From: Sporisorium sorghi
Taxonomy: Eukaryota; Basidiomycota; Ustilaginomycetes; Ustilaginales; Ustilaginaceae
Assembly (NCBI GenBank): GCA_023212695.1
Contig: JALCCG010000013.1
Coordinates: 62,001 to 126,000, forward strand
DNA: 64,000 nucleotides
Reading direction: 5' to 3'
The position numbers and the translations under genes were made by a program. Positions 41,762 through 49,666 of the stretch are shown here, piece after piece. Under the pieces are notes generated by a model that did no database searches, was not told the origin of the DNA, and saw only the letters and a list, made by a program, of their open reading frames with translations. Every line of letters starts with the position of its first letter. The first letter of the stretch is position 1.

Positions 41762-42499
41762 ATGCAAAAAATAAAGGCGTTATCCATAACTCTTGCTTGT
41801 GCTTTATCGCTCTTTGCATCTTCTCTCGTTCCAGCACCAGCATCAGCAGATGCCAATGCCGCCTCCGCCAAGGAATGGATCCAAATATCCGCACGGACAT
41901 CTTATTACGGTGAGACAGCCAATGGCCAGCCCCACGGGCGAGGCACTATCAAATGGGGTGAAGACAAACAGTATTCCGGCGATTTCGTAAACGGAAAACG
42001 CACGGGCACCGGTAAATACATGAACCAATACCAAGCAGATGATGAAGAACATAAAGTGGTGTACAACGGCTCCTGGACGGACGATAAGATGGATGGCGAA
42101 GGTCTCCAGACGCACAAAGTCACGCTCCCCGACGGGACCGTCAGATGGAACCAGCTCCAGAAGGGGACATTCAAGGCAGGCGTATTCCAAAGCGGCTACG
42201 ATGTCATTCATGCCGTAGCGGACCCGGATTACAGCTTCACTTACAAGAATGGCAAGGAATTGCTGACGATTATGGGAAGCAACCAAAACATGAAAAAAGC
42301 CTGGGCAGCTGCCTCCATGTTCAGTGTCCAATACAAAAACGGCTCCGTCAACAAATCCTATTCGATCTTTCCGGCCAGCACGGCTGCAGAACAACGTCAA
42401 AATGATGCCGCGAAAAAATATTTAAAGAGCATACAAAACAAAATAAATCCTCATCTGTTGCAATTTGAGGCATTGTCCAAGCAGGTCCCGTTAAAATAA
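41762..42499 (+). CDS. Secreted MORN-repeat protein
   Basis: 245 residues. A clear signal peptide (1-29, cleavage after A-S-A) is followed by three or four MORN-type repeats (about 50-125: Y-Y-G-E-T-A-N-G-Q-P-H-G-R-G near 47-60, Y-S-G-D-F-V-N-G-K-R-T-G-T-G near 73-86, Y-N-G-S-W-T-D-D-K-M-D-G-E-G near 102-115). The C-terminal 100 residues match nothing known to me. MORN repeats usually bind lipids or proteins; here the protein would act outside the membrane. AAAAGGAG precedes the ATG. Monocistronic. Confidence 0.85.
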   Translation: MQKIKALSITLACALSLFASSLVPAPASADANAASAKEWIQISARTSYYGETANGQPHGRGTIKWGEDKQYSGDFVNGKRTGTGKYMNQYQADDEEHKVVYNGSWTDDKMDGEGLQTHKVTLPDGTVRWNQLQKGTFKAGVFQSGYDVIHAVADPDYSFTYKNGKELLTIMGSNQNMKKAWAAASMFSVQYKNGSVNKSYSIFPASTAAEQRQNDAAKKYLKSIQNKINPHLLQFEALSKQVPLK

Positions 42500-42520
42500 C
42501 CCGGATTTAAACAAAACCAA

Positions 42521-42565
42521 AAAAGAACCCCCATCTTGCAAAAAAACAAGAGTCGGGGTTCTTTT
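42521..42565 (+). terminator. Terminator of the MORN-protein gene
   Basis: AAAAGAACCCC pairs with GGGGTTCTTTT; an inner CTTG/CAAG pair extends the hairpin. Confidence 0.85.
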
Positions 42566-42603
42566 GGATGTTTGACGGGTTCTTTCATTGAACTCCGTCG
42601 ATG

Positions 42604-44148
42604 TTATGAAGCAGGCCGATCGAGTACATAACGAAGCGTATAGTAATCCGGCTTCTCAATGACTACGTTATAGCCCAATAACTCGGCGGTTTGCAGAAGG
42701 GGAACCATGGTCTTCCCGCCCGCAACATAAGGAGCATGTCGAAGTGTAACCTCGCTTTTGGCCACTCCATTCTTCCTGTCCTCTTTGCTTCTGGACTCCC
42801 ATGCCTGTGTTGAATCCACCTTCAGCTCGACTGCGGGACCTCGGCCTGATAATGTCACGATCCCCGCATCATACGCAGCCGATATCCCCAGTGCTTCAAC
42901 CGCTTCCTTCACAGGCACCATCAATTCCGTCTCGTCGGGCATCTTCCGGCTTGTAAAAGAGATGGGCTCCCCATTCCCGTCTATCAAGACCTCGACATTT
43001 CTGGCTTCCTTCCCCGTAATAAGCACGGTGTCGACCTGTCTGGATAGCCGTTCCGTGAATGCCTCAACATTATCCGGCGTCACCTTATAGCGGACATCCC
43101 CTTCACTGATTGCCCAAGTTATACGGGAGTTTATGTCCTGTGAATGATGCGACAGATCCTTGAATAACGAGAAATCGTAGGTCCAGTCCGCTTCAGCCTG
43201 GAAGTCATATACCTGCGTGTTGCGATAGCGGTTGAACTGCTGGAACATCCAGGTCTTCATTTCCAACTGGTTACTGTAACGGGCCGGGTTTGAATCCTGC
43301 CAAAGCTTCTGCCGCAGAATGCTGTATGGCGGAGAATAAACGATAAATTCAACTTCGGGATATGCCTCGACCAAAGACAAGACATACGTGTTGAAATGAT
43401 GCTGCACCTCTTCGAGCGGCTCTTCATTCACGCCAAAATAATGTTCCGTGTTTCTTGCGCGATCGTAGGCATTCATCACCTGATCACTTCCATAGGACGC
43501 TTCATCGTTCCAGTTATACAGATATTCGATATTTTGGGGTGTTCCACCCAGGAGCGACTTGGCAATCCCTCTTGCAAAGCTTTCATAAGCGGAGTAATTG
43601 AACCAATACTTGTAATCGTTCCACCAGATGTCATCATAAAGGTAATCAGGAAAATTAGCATCTGTGCCCTCATCCGGATTCTTGAGTGCAAAATAGTCCA
43701 GTCCCCACAGGACTCTCTTCACCTTCCCAGTCTCAAGCGCCAGCGATGCAATCTTAAACTGCTCATCCGCTGTTGATCCTCGCATGGACAGCTTGAGAGC
43801 TTGACCTCCCAGAGCCTCCCCCACCTCAGAAGGCAGGAAATTCTCCGTCATGGATGTACCCAGAATAATCGTATCATAGGGATAATTGCGGGCCAGACCA
43901 GGGTTCTGGTATCGCTGCTCGCCGGTGAATACAGGAGAATACCAGGTTGCCTTGCGGTAGAACTGAAAAGGGTCCAGCACAAATGTCATACAACTGATCA
44001 GCAGCGCAGCTGCGATGGAAACGAGAGCAAACTGAATCAGCATCCTTTTTCCGGCTCTCCGAGAAGCTCGCGCAGGTTGGAGATCTGCCATAGCATGCCT
44101 CTTGGATGGCGCCGACTTCGCGGCTGTTGATGTGGATGGCATGTTCAT
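42604..44148 (-). CDS. SGNH/DltD-AlgX-like surface protein with copper-amine-oxidase-type domain
   Basis: 514 residues. A basic N-terminus and one TM helix (about 37-57) anchor an extracytoplasmic domain (about 75-380) of the DltD/AlgX-like SGNH kind: G-T-S-M-T (S99 in the nucleophile place) and D-L-S-H-H (D331 with H334/H335). About 388-512 resemble the copper amine oxidase N-terminal-like stalk domain common in Paenibacillus surface proteins. It follows the MBOAT gene by 12 bp in the same operon, so it probably completes transfer of acyl groups to a surface polymer. The fusion to the stalk domain is unusual. Confidence 0.8.
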   Translation of the reverse strand: MNMPSTSTAAKSAPSKRHAMADLQPARASRRAGKRMLIQFALVSIAAALLISCMTFVLDPFQFYRKATWYSPVFTGEQRYQNPGLARNYPYDTIILGTSMTENFLPSEVGEALGGQALKLSMRGSTADEQFKIASLALETGKVKRVLWGLDYFALKNPDEGTDANFPDYLYDDIWWNDYKYWFNYSAYESFARGIAKSLLGGTPQNIEYLYNWNDEASYGSDQVMNAYDRARNTEHYFGVNEEPLEEVQHHFNTYVLSLVEAYPEVEFIVYSPPYSILRQKLWQDSNPARYSNQLEMKTWMFQQFNRYRNTQVYDFQAEADWTYDFSLFKDLSHHSQDINSRITWAISEGDVRYKVTPDNVEAFTERLSRQVDTVLITGKEARNVEVLIDGNGEPISFTSRKMPDETELMVPVKEAVEALGISAAYDAGIVTLSGRGPAVELKVDSTQAWESRSKEDRKNGVAKSEVTLRHAPYVAGGKTMVPLLQTAELLGYNVVIEKPDYYTLRYVLDRPAS

Positions 44149-44160
44149 TAGCCGCCCTTC

Positions 44161-45567
44161 CTAAAAATTAAAATACAAAAATTCGCTAATGCGAGTAATG
44201 TACATCAAAGAGATCACAAACAGTACCGCACATACTACTGCCTGTCTGAAGTTCGGCCGGAAGGATACGGACAGCTCCGAGGAATTCCGACAGAAGAACA
44301 CGATCGGGGCGATGAGGATCATGATCGCGACCGGCTCTAACAGGGCAGTGTCCAAATTCAGATGAATACCCGATAGACCGCTCATTCCCTTCATTAGCCG
44401 CATGGCATCAGCCCAGCTTTCCGCTCGGAAAAAGACCCAGGTCACCGTTATAAAAACGAAGGTGATCGCCCAAGCGAGCACACGGGGCATCGTAATGCCC
44501 AGCTTCCCCCATAACCGTTGAATGACCTGTCCGACACCGTGCAGGAGGCCCCAGAACAGAAACGTCCAGCCTGCGCCATGCCACAGTCCGCCGATCAGGA
44601 AGGTCAGCACCAGATTCCGCAGCATGATCGCTTCACCACGGCGGTTGCCTCCCAGCGGAATATAAATGTAGTCCCGTAAAAATCGGCTCAGTGTCATATG
44701 CCAGCGCCGCCAGAAGTCTTGAATATTCACCGCCTTATAAGGTGAGTTGAAATTCTGCGGCAGCCGGATATTGAACAGAAGCGCAGCACCGATAGCCATG
44801 TCGGTATAACCGCTGAAGTCAAAATAAAGCTGGAACGTATAAGATAGCGCAGCTACCCAGGAATCAACGAAGCCCGAAGCAGTATCAAAGCCTGTATTGG
44901 CATAAACCGCCAGCGTATCCGCGATGACTACCTTCTTAAACAAACCGATGCAGAATATAAAAATGCCGTTTGCGGCGTTCCCCCAATCCCACAGCTTGCC
45001 CCGAACCCGATCAAACTGCGGCATCATCTCGCCATGATGCAGGATCGGACCCGCGATCAGATGCGGATAGAAAGTCACGAACAGCACATAATTGACCAGA
45101 TTGTATTCACGAGCCTTCCCCTTGTACGCATCCACCAGATAGGCGATTTGGGTGAAGGTAAAAAAGCTGATTCCGAGCGGCAGCACCAGATTGAGAAGGG
45201 GCACTTCCCACCCTGTTGCTGCTCCAATATTAACGATGAAGAAATCAGCGTATTTGTAATAGATTAACAGCAATACATTCCCTGATATGCCGGCGATTAA
45301 TATGCCTTTTGCACCGCGCCGGGAAGCGGTTTGATCTAGGGAATGAGCTTGACGTGCCTGGAGCAGCCGTCCCACGGCATAATTGAAGGCAATGGAGCCG
45401 AGAAGAAGAGGTAAATAACTGATATTCCACCAGCTGTAGAAGAATAGCGAGGATAATGCCAGCCAGCATTTAGCGGCCAATCCATAACGAAGCCGGTTCA
45501 GCATAAAATAAACAAGCACCGTAATCGGCAGAAACACAAAAATAAAAGGATAAGAATTAAACAACAT
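44161..45567 (-). CDS. MBOAT-family O-acyltransferase (AlgI-like)
   Basis: 468 residues, polytopic. The MBOAT signature with F-W-R-R-W-H (H290) and G-G-L-W-H-G (H330, catalytic) is intact, and Y-F-D-F-S-G-Y-T-D-M-A-I-G near 248-260 is typical. AlgI/PatA/DltB relatives move acyl groups across the membrane to a partner that acylates a surface polysaccharide. The downstream SGNH-like gene is that partner. The acceptor polymer is unknown; no dlt or alginate gene is nearby. Confidence 0.92.
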   Translation of the reverse strand: MLFNSYPFIFVFLPITVLVYFMLNRLRYGLAAKCWLALSSLFFYSWWNISYLPLLLGSIAFNYAVGRLLQARQAHSLDQTASRRGAKGILIAGISGNVLLLIYYKYADFFIVNIGAATGWEVPLLNLVLPLGISFFTFTQIAYLVDAYKGKAREYNLVNYVLFVTFYPHLIAGPILHHGEMMPQFDRVRGKLWDWGNAANGIFIFCIGLFKKVVIADTLAVYANTGFDTASGFVDSWVAALSYTFQLYFDFSGYTDMAIGAALLFNIRLPQNFNSPYKAVNIQDFWRRWHMTLSRFLRDYIYIPLGGNRRGEAIMLRNLVLTFLIGGLWHGAGWTFLFWGLLHGVGQVIQRLWGKLGITMPRVLAWAITFVFITVTWVFFRAESWADAMRLMKGMSGLSGIHLNLDTALLEPVAIMILIAPIVFFCRNSSELSVSFRPNFRQAVVCAVLFVISLMYITRISEFLYFNF

Positions 45568-45785
45568 GCCTGAACAGGCACCTCCGACTTCCTGACTTCA
45601 CATTTCGCTTCGGTTTATGTCGTTTTTAGACGACGATTTCTCAATAGTATCATATATTTTACATCTGAGAAATAATTTTCTTACAAGTGCTTTCTATGAT
45701 TTATATCGAACAATTTCCATATAAACTGAAGTATAACTGAAGTATTTAACCCAAGAAATTTAGGAATCGGCAGGTGCCCCAAGCA

Positions 45786-46178
45786 TTATCGGAGAACTTG
45801 ATATAAGTCGAACTGATTACCGTATAAATCCTCAAAACCTACGCCTCTGCCACCTGGAACAGGCTTCGGTTCTCCGTGGAATACGACGCCTCTTGCTTTC
45901 AAATCCTGATAATCTTGGTCGATATCATTCGATGCAAACATGATAAGAACTTGATCGGCTGCTTGTTTACCTATAAGTTCCTCTCGTTCTGGCGTATCCG
46001 CTTCAGTTAACTCCAGAACCAACTCATTGTGCCTCTGGGGTGCAACGGTCAGGTAGCGCCAACCCGGTGCAAACTCCTCCTCTGCTACAACATGAAACTC
46101 CAGCTTCTCCGTATAGTAGGCTTTGGCTTCGTCAAGATCTCTCACGAAAATAGTAACTTGAATAGCAGACGTAATCAT
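45786..46178 (-). CDS. VOC-family protein
   Basis: 130 residues of the glyoxalase/VOC fold: I-Q-V-T-I-F-V-R-D-L-D-E-A near 6-18 and G-V-G-F-E-D-L-Y-G-N-Q-F-D-L near 112-125. The last segment has the Asn-Gln-Phe-Asp pattern common in the family. The substrate is unknown. Monocistronic, between the acylation pair and an SDR gene. Confidence 0.88.
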   Translation of the reverse strand: MITSAIQVTIFVRDLDEAKAYYTEKLEFHVVAEEEFAPGWRYLTVAPQRHNELVLELTEADTPEREELIGKQAADQVLIMFASNDIDQDYQDLKARGVVFHGEPKPVPGGRGVGFEDLYGNQFDLYQVLR

Positions 46179-46358
46179 CGTTTTCTCCTCCCTTATCTAG
46201 GTGCAGTCCTGATTGGCTTCACCTCATCAATCACAATACAGTTTAGCAAAAGGCCTCATGCTATCTTTCTTATGCATTGCTAGATTTAAGGAGTTACAGA
46301 GAGGACCTTTGAAAGCCTCCTAGTATATAAGCGATAGAATCTTCTAATGAATGCAGCA

Positions 46359-47120
46359 CTACTGTGCTGTCCAGCCGCCATCCACAAGCAGCAAAGTACC
46401 TGTAACAAGATCGGACGCCGGTGAGGCCAAATAAATGACGGCTCCCGCCACGTCTCCAATGGTGCCGATCCTTCCTGCCGGAATACGAGCCAATACGCCA
46501 TCTCGAAAATCCGGCGAGTCCAGACGCTCGGCCGTTCCAGGCGTATGAATGAATGTCGGGCCCACCGCATTGATATTTACACCGCGACTGGACCACTCCA
46601 GCGCCAGCACCTTCGTCAACTGATTCACGCCTCCCTTGGAGGCGCAATAAGCTGCACCTTCGGTAATGCCAACGACACTGACCTGTGAGCTGACGTTAAT
46701 GATTTTGCCATAACCCTGCTCCAGCATGATGCGGCCGGCGGCCTGACAGCAGAAAAATACGCCCTTCAAATTAACATCCATCATTTCATCCCAGTAGTCC
46801 TCTGTGATGTCTTCGGCCAGCATCCCCTCTCCCAAGCCAGCGTTATTGACCACGATATCCAGTCTGCCATAATTCTTGGCAACCTCAGCAAAAGCATCAC
46901 GGATCTGTTCCACGTTCCGGACGTCCAGTTCATAGGCCTTGGCCTGACCTCCCGCTTGGGATATGTCCTCAACTAATCGATCCAGCACCTCCTTGCTCCG
47001 TGCCATGACCGCCACCTTAGCCCCTGCCGCTGCAAGCGATTGGGCCAAACCATACCCGATTCCTTTGCTTGCGCCGGTTACAATGGCGACCTTACCCTCA
47101 ATACTGAAATTAGGCTGCAT
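46359..47120 (-). CDS. Short-chain dehydrogenase/reductase (SDR)
   Basis: 253 residues. T-G-A-S-K-G-I-G near 14-21, N-N-A-G-L-G near 90-95 and Y-C-A-S-K (active Tyr/Lys) near 156-160 are complete. A-R-S near 41-43 suggests NADP(H). The C-terminus ends L-L-V-D-G-G-W, typical of classical SDRs such as gluconate 5-dehydrogenase-like enzymes. The frame extends five codons upstream, but GGAGG with 8-nt spacing fixes the ATG at 47118-47120. Confidence 0.9.
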   Translation of the reverse strand: MQPNFSIEGKVAIVTGASKGIGYGLAQSLAAAGAKVAVMARSKEVLDRLVEDISQAGGQAKAYELDVRNVEQIRDAFAEVAKNYGRLDIVVNNAGLGEGMLAEDITEDYWDEMMDVNLKGVFFCCQAAGRIMLEQGYGKIINVSSQVSVVGITEGAAYCASKGGVNQLTKVLALEWSSRGVNINAVGPTFIHTPGTAERLDSPDFRDGVLARIPAGRIGTIGDVAGAVIYLASPASDLVTGTLLLVDGGWTAQ

Positions 47121-47273
47121 ATGTAAAACCTCCATGATTTTTATTCGTATATGTAGTTACATTAAATCATGGCGGTAAAGCCGAGGCAATCTTTACCAGA
47201 TCATTTAAAGTCCGGCAGGAGGCTGGAACCCTAGAACCGGAAAGGAAATTTACCGAAACGCAATGGAGGAGTC

Positions 47274-47336
47274 ATGGCCTCTCGGCTAGAAATGATGAGA
47301 AAGCAGCACCGTCATGAAAGCATGAAGGAAGCATAA
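47274..47336 (+). CDS. Possible 20-codon leader ORF before the DUF3626 gene
   Basis: ATG (47274-47276) with GGAGGAG a few bases before it opens a 20-codon basic frame (M-A-S-R-L-E-M-M-R-K) ending TAA at 47334-47336, 27 bp before the DUF3626 gene. It may be chance; the spacing from the ribosome site is short. Confidence 0.25.
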   Translation: MASRLEMMRKQHRHESMKEA

Positions 47337-47363
47337 AGGAATTATGGAGGAAGGAGTTACGAT

Positions 47364-48479
47364 ATGAGCGAATGGTTATCCGAAGCACAACAGCAGGCGA
47401 TTCTTCATGTCGGCTCATCGGCGAAACGGGCACAACAGCATGCCATAGACATCATAGAGCGCATTTTAGAACGTAACGGCTTAGGCGCTGTGACAATCCA
47501 CTCGCTATTAACCTGTATCCGAAAGAATGCCCGAGTCACGCTGAATTTTCATCCTGACCGGGTACTGCCCATCACCAACCGCGCTGTAATAGAAAGCCTT
47601 CTGACAGAGGGCCGTTACCATAACCAGTTCATCACAAGCGTGACGAATGGAAGCCGTACCGCCTATCCGGGCGGTGAGCGTGACCGCTGGGAACAGCTTC
47701 TGTTTGGCGGAGCCTACCAAGAGCCTGGCGTTCATAATGAGGAGCGGCCCAAATACGGGGCCCTTAATCTCATGAACTATGCGGACGGCGCCTCTCCCCG
47801 GTTTGGCTCTTGTTTTTTTGTATTGTCTCCGGCCATATTGAGCCGCTGCACGTTTACTTTCGGGGACAGTCATGCAGGACCTGCATTTACAGGTACCATA
47901 AAGCAATGGGACTCCGTTCTTGCAGCCCTTCTGCTTGAAGTCGAGTCCACGGGGTCAGCCCTGGGGGCCCCCCACATGAACATTCCATCTATGGTGGAGC
48001 AGCTTGTTCACCTGCCTTCATCCTATACCAGTCACTCCGGACCTGTTGGTCGCAGCCTGGATGATTATATTGAAGCGCAGATTCATGGCGTTATCGATTT
48101 GTCCAGCGATGTGGAAGCGCTTGTTGCCGATCCATCTTACCGGAATACCCGAACCGGTCAGCTGTTTCAAGAATTGTGTGAACGATATAACCTTACCCTA
48201 TCCTGGCATCCCGGGTTCTGCCTTGCTGTACAGGATGTACCCGATGACTTTCGGGGACCCGCCATGCCGCCGCTGGCCCAGAGGATCGACCGGCAATTTG
48301 CGGATTCGCAAGGCGTGCTGGACGCCGCTGTTATCGGCAAAGCAGCAGCACAGCTGTATCATCAACCAGACCATTGGAGCGATTGGGGAACCTATGATGA
48401 AACCTGTCAGCATCTCAAACAGCTGTGGCACGTGCTCGTAAAGTATGGATATCCGAATCCGAATACTTCAAGCCACTAG
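47364..48479 (+). CDS. DUF3626 family protein
   Basis: 371 residues. The central blocks P-G-G-E-R-D-R-W-E (about 102-110), R-P-K-Y-G-A-L-N-L (about 128-136) and S-P-R-F-G-S-C-F-F-V-L (about 144-154) recall DUF3626, whose function is unknown. The family call comes from memory of these motifs and needs a profile search. There is no signal peptide or TM segment. AGGAAGGAG precedes the ATG. It stands between a divergent SDR and an AraC regulator on the same strand 136 bp downstream. Confidence 0.65.
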   Translation: MSEWLSEAQQQAILHVGSSAKRAQQHAIDIIERILERNGLGAVTIHSLLTCIRKNARVTLNFHPDRVLPITNRAVIESLLTEGRYHNQFITSVTNGSRTAYPGGERDRWEQLLFGGAYQEPGVHNEERPKYGALNLMNYADGASPRFGSCFFVLSPAILSRCTFTFGDSHAGPAFTGTIKQWDSVLAALLLEVESTGSALGAPHMNIPSMVEQLVHLPSSYTSHSGPVGRSLDDYIEAQIHGVIDLSSDVEALVADPSYRNTRTGQLFQELCERYNLTLSWHPGFCLAVQDVPDDFRGPAMPPLAQRIDRQFADSQGVLDAAVIGKAAAQLYHQPDHWSDWGTYDETCQHLKQLWHVLVKYGYPNPNTSSH

Positions 48480-48615
48480 GCCGCATTCTGCCCCAGTACA
48501 GTTGATCGGTTGATCGTTCGCCTGGAAATAACCAGGCTAGCCGGATCCGTGCAGAAACGGCTAGGCTTATCGATCACAGCTTCTTTATATTGATTATAGA
48601 AAGGATGATGACCGG

Positions 48616-49470
48616 ATGGATTGGATTCAGCGAATGAATGAGGCCATAGGCTATATGGAAGCGCACCTGACCGAGGAGATTGATTACGCGGAAGCTGCAC
48701 GGATTGCATGCTGCTCCGTATACCATTTTCAGCGCATGTTCCCTTACATTACGGATGTTTCGCTATCCGAATACATACGGAGACGACGGCTGACCTTGGC
48801 TGCTTACGAGCTGCAGAACAGCGATATCAAAGTCATCAGCCTTGCACTCAAATATGGCTATGAATCGCCGGAGGCGTTCGCGCGCGCGTTCCAGAATATG
48901 CATGGCACAACGCCAACGGCAGCTCGCCAAGCCGGTACAAAGCTGAAGGCCTATCCCCGCATCTTCTTTCAATTTTCCATGCGAGGAGCTGCAGAAATGA
49001 ATTATAGAATTGAGGAAATGAAGGGTTTCTCCATTGTTGGCTTCCAGAAGCAAATTCGAACACAGCAAGCTTATGAAGACGTCCCCCTCCTCTGGAAGGA
49101 CGCCCATGCGGAAGGAATATTCGATAAGCTGTGGAACTATCGTCAGGATGACCATCCGATTCGGGGGATACTAGGGGTTTGCGCGGACGGCGACTATGGG
49201 AAAAACGAAGATTTTGATTACATCATGTCCGTGGTCTCCCAGCACACGCCCCCGGATCCGATGGTGCGGCGGCATGTTCCCGCAGCCACTTGGGCCGTCT
49301 TCGAAATGGAGGGCGACCCGAGCGGGATAGCGGATATGTGGAAGCGTCTATATACCGAATGGGTTCCATCCCATGCGTATGATCTCGCACCGATACCTGC
49401 TATTGAATGCTACCTTCCACCGGATGAGAACAAGAATGAGTTATGGATTCCTGTCATTAGAAAGGCTTAA
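48616..49470 (+). CDS. AraC-family regulator with GyrI-like effector domain
   Basis: 284 residues. An N-terminal AraC double helix-turn-helix (about 1-105; A-C-C-S-V-Y-H-F-Q-R-M-F near 31-42, G-Y-E-S-P-E-A-F-A-R-A-F near 80-91) is joined to a C-terminal GyrI/SOUL-type small-molecule-binding domain (about 125-284; the end reads I-E-C-Y-L-P and L-W-I-P-V). Similar proteins (Rob/BmrR-like) control drug or stress genes. AAAGGATG precedes the ATG. A strong terminator follows. The targets are unknown. Confidence 0.92.
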   Translation: MDWIQRMNEAIGYMEAHLTEEIDYAEAARIACCSVYHFQRMFPYITDVSLSEYIRRRRLTLAAYELQNSDIKVISLALKYGYESPEAFARAFQNMHGTTPTAARQAGTKLKAYPRIFFQFSMRGAAEMNYRIEEMKGFSIVGFQKQIRTQQAYEDVPLLWKDAHAEGIFDKLWNYRQDDHPIRGILGVCADGDYGKNEDFDYIMSVVSQHTPPDPMVRRHVPAATWAVFEMEGDPSGIADMWKRLYTEWVPSHAYDLAPIPAIECYLPPDENKNELWIPVIRKA

Positions 49471-49578
49471 CCAGGGCTCTCCGTCTACCGACCCATAATG
49501 CGAAACCAATGAGCAGTATATCCATGCCGATTGGTTCAGCGGACATTCCAGCCATTCCGTCAACAATGATCCAGCCGA

Positions 49579-49623
49579 TAAAAGCCGCAAGCTCTGTGAT
49601 ATCACAAGCTTGCGGCTTTTATA
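49579..49623. terminator. Terminator between the AraC gene and the convergent SLH gene
   Basis: AAAAGCCGCAAGCT pairs with AGCTTGCGGCTTTT around a 13-nt loop; the A- and T-runs allow both directions. Confidence 0.88.
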
Positions 49624-49666
49624 TCGAAATTCATGTCTTTAACCCTAACCGACCAGGTCGTGGATG

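Noticed and set aside
49457..49600. Minus-strand frame reading like the end of a membrane protein (I-G-W-I-I-V-D-G-M, then L-L-I-G-F-A-L-W-V)
   Set aside because: It lacks an upstream start, overlaps the AraC gene end and the terminator hairpin, and may be chance. A tblastn hit to a membrane protein C-terminus would revive it as a remnant.
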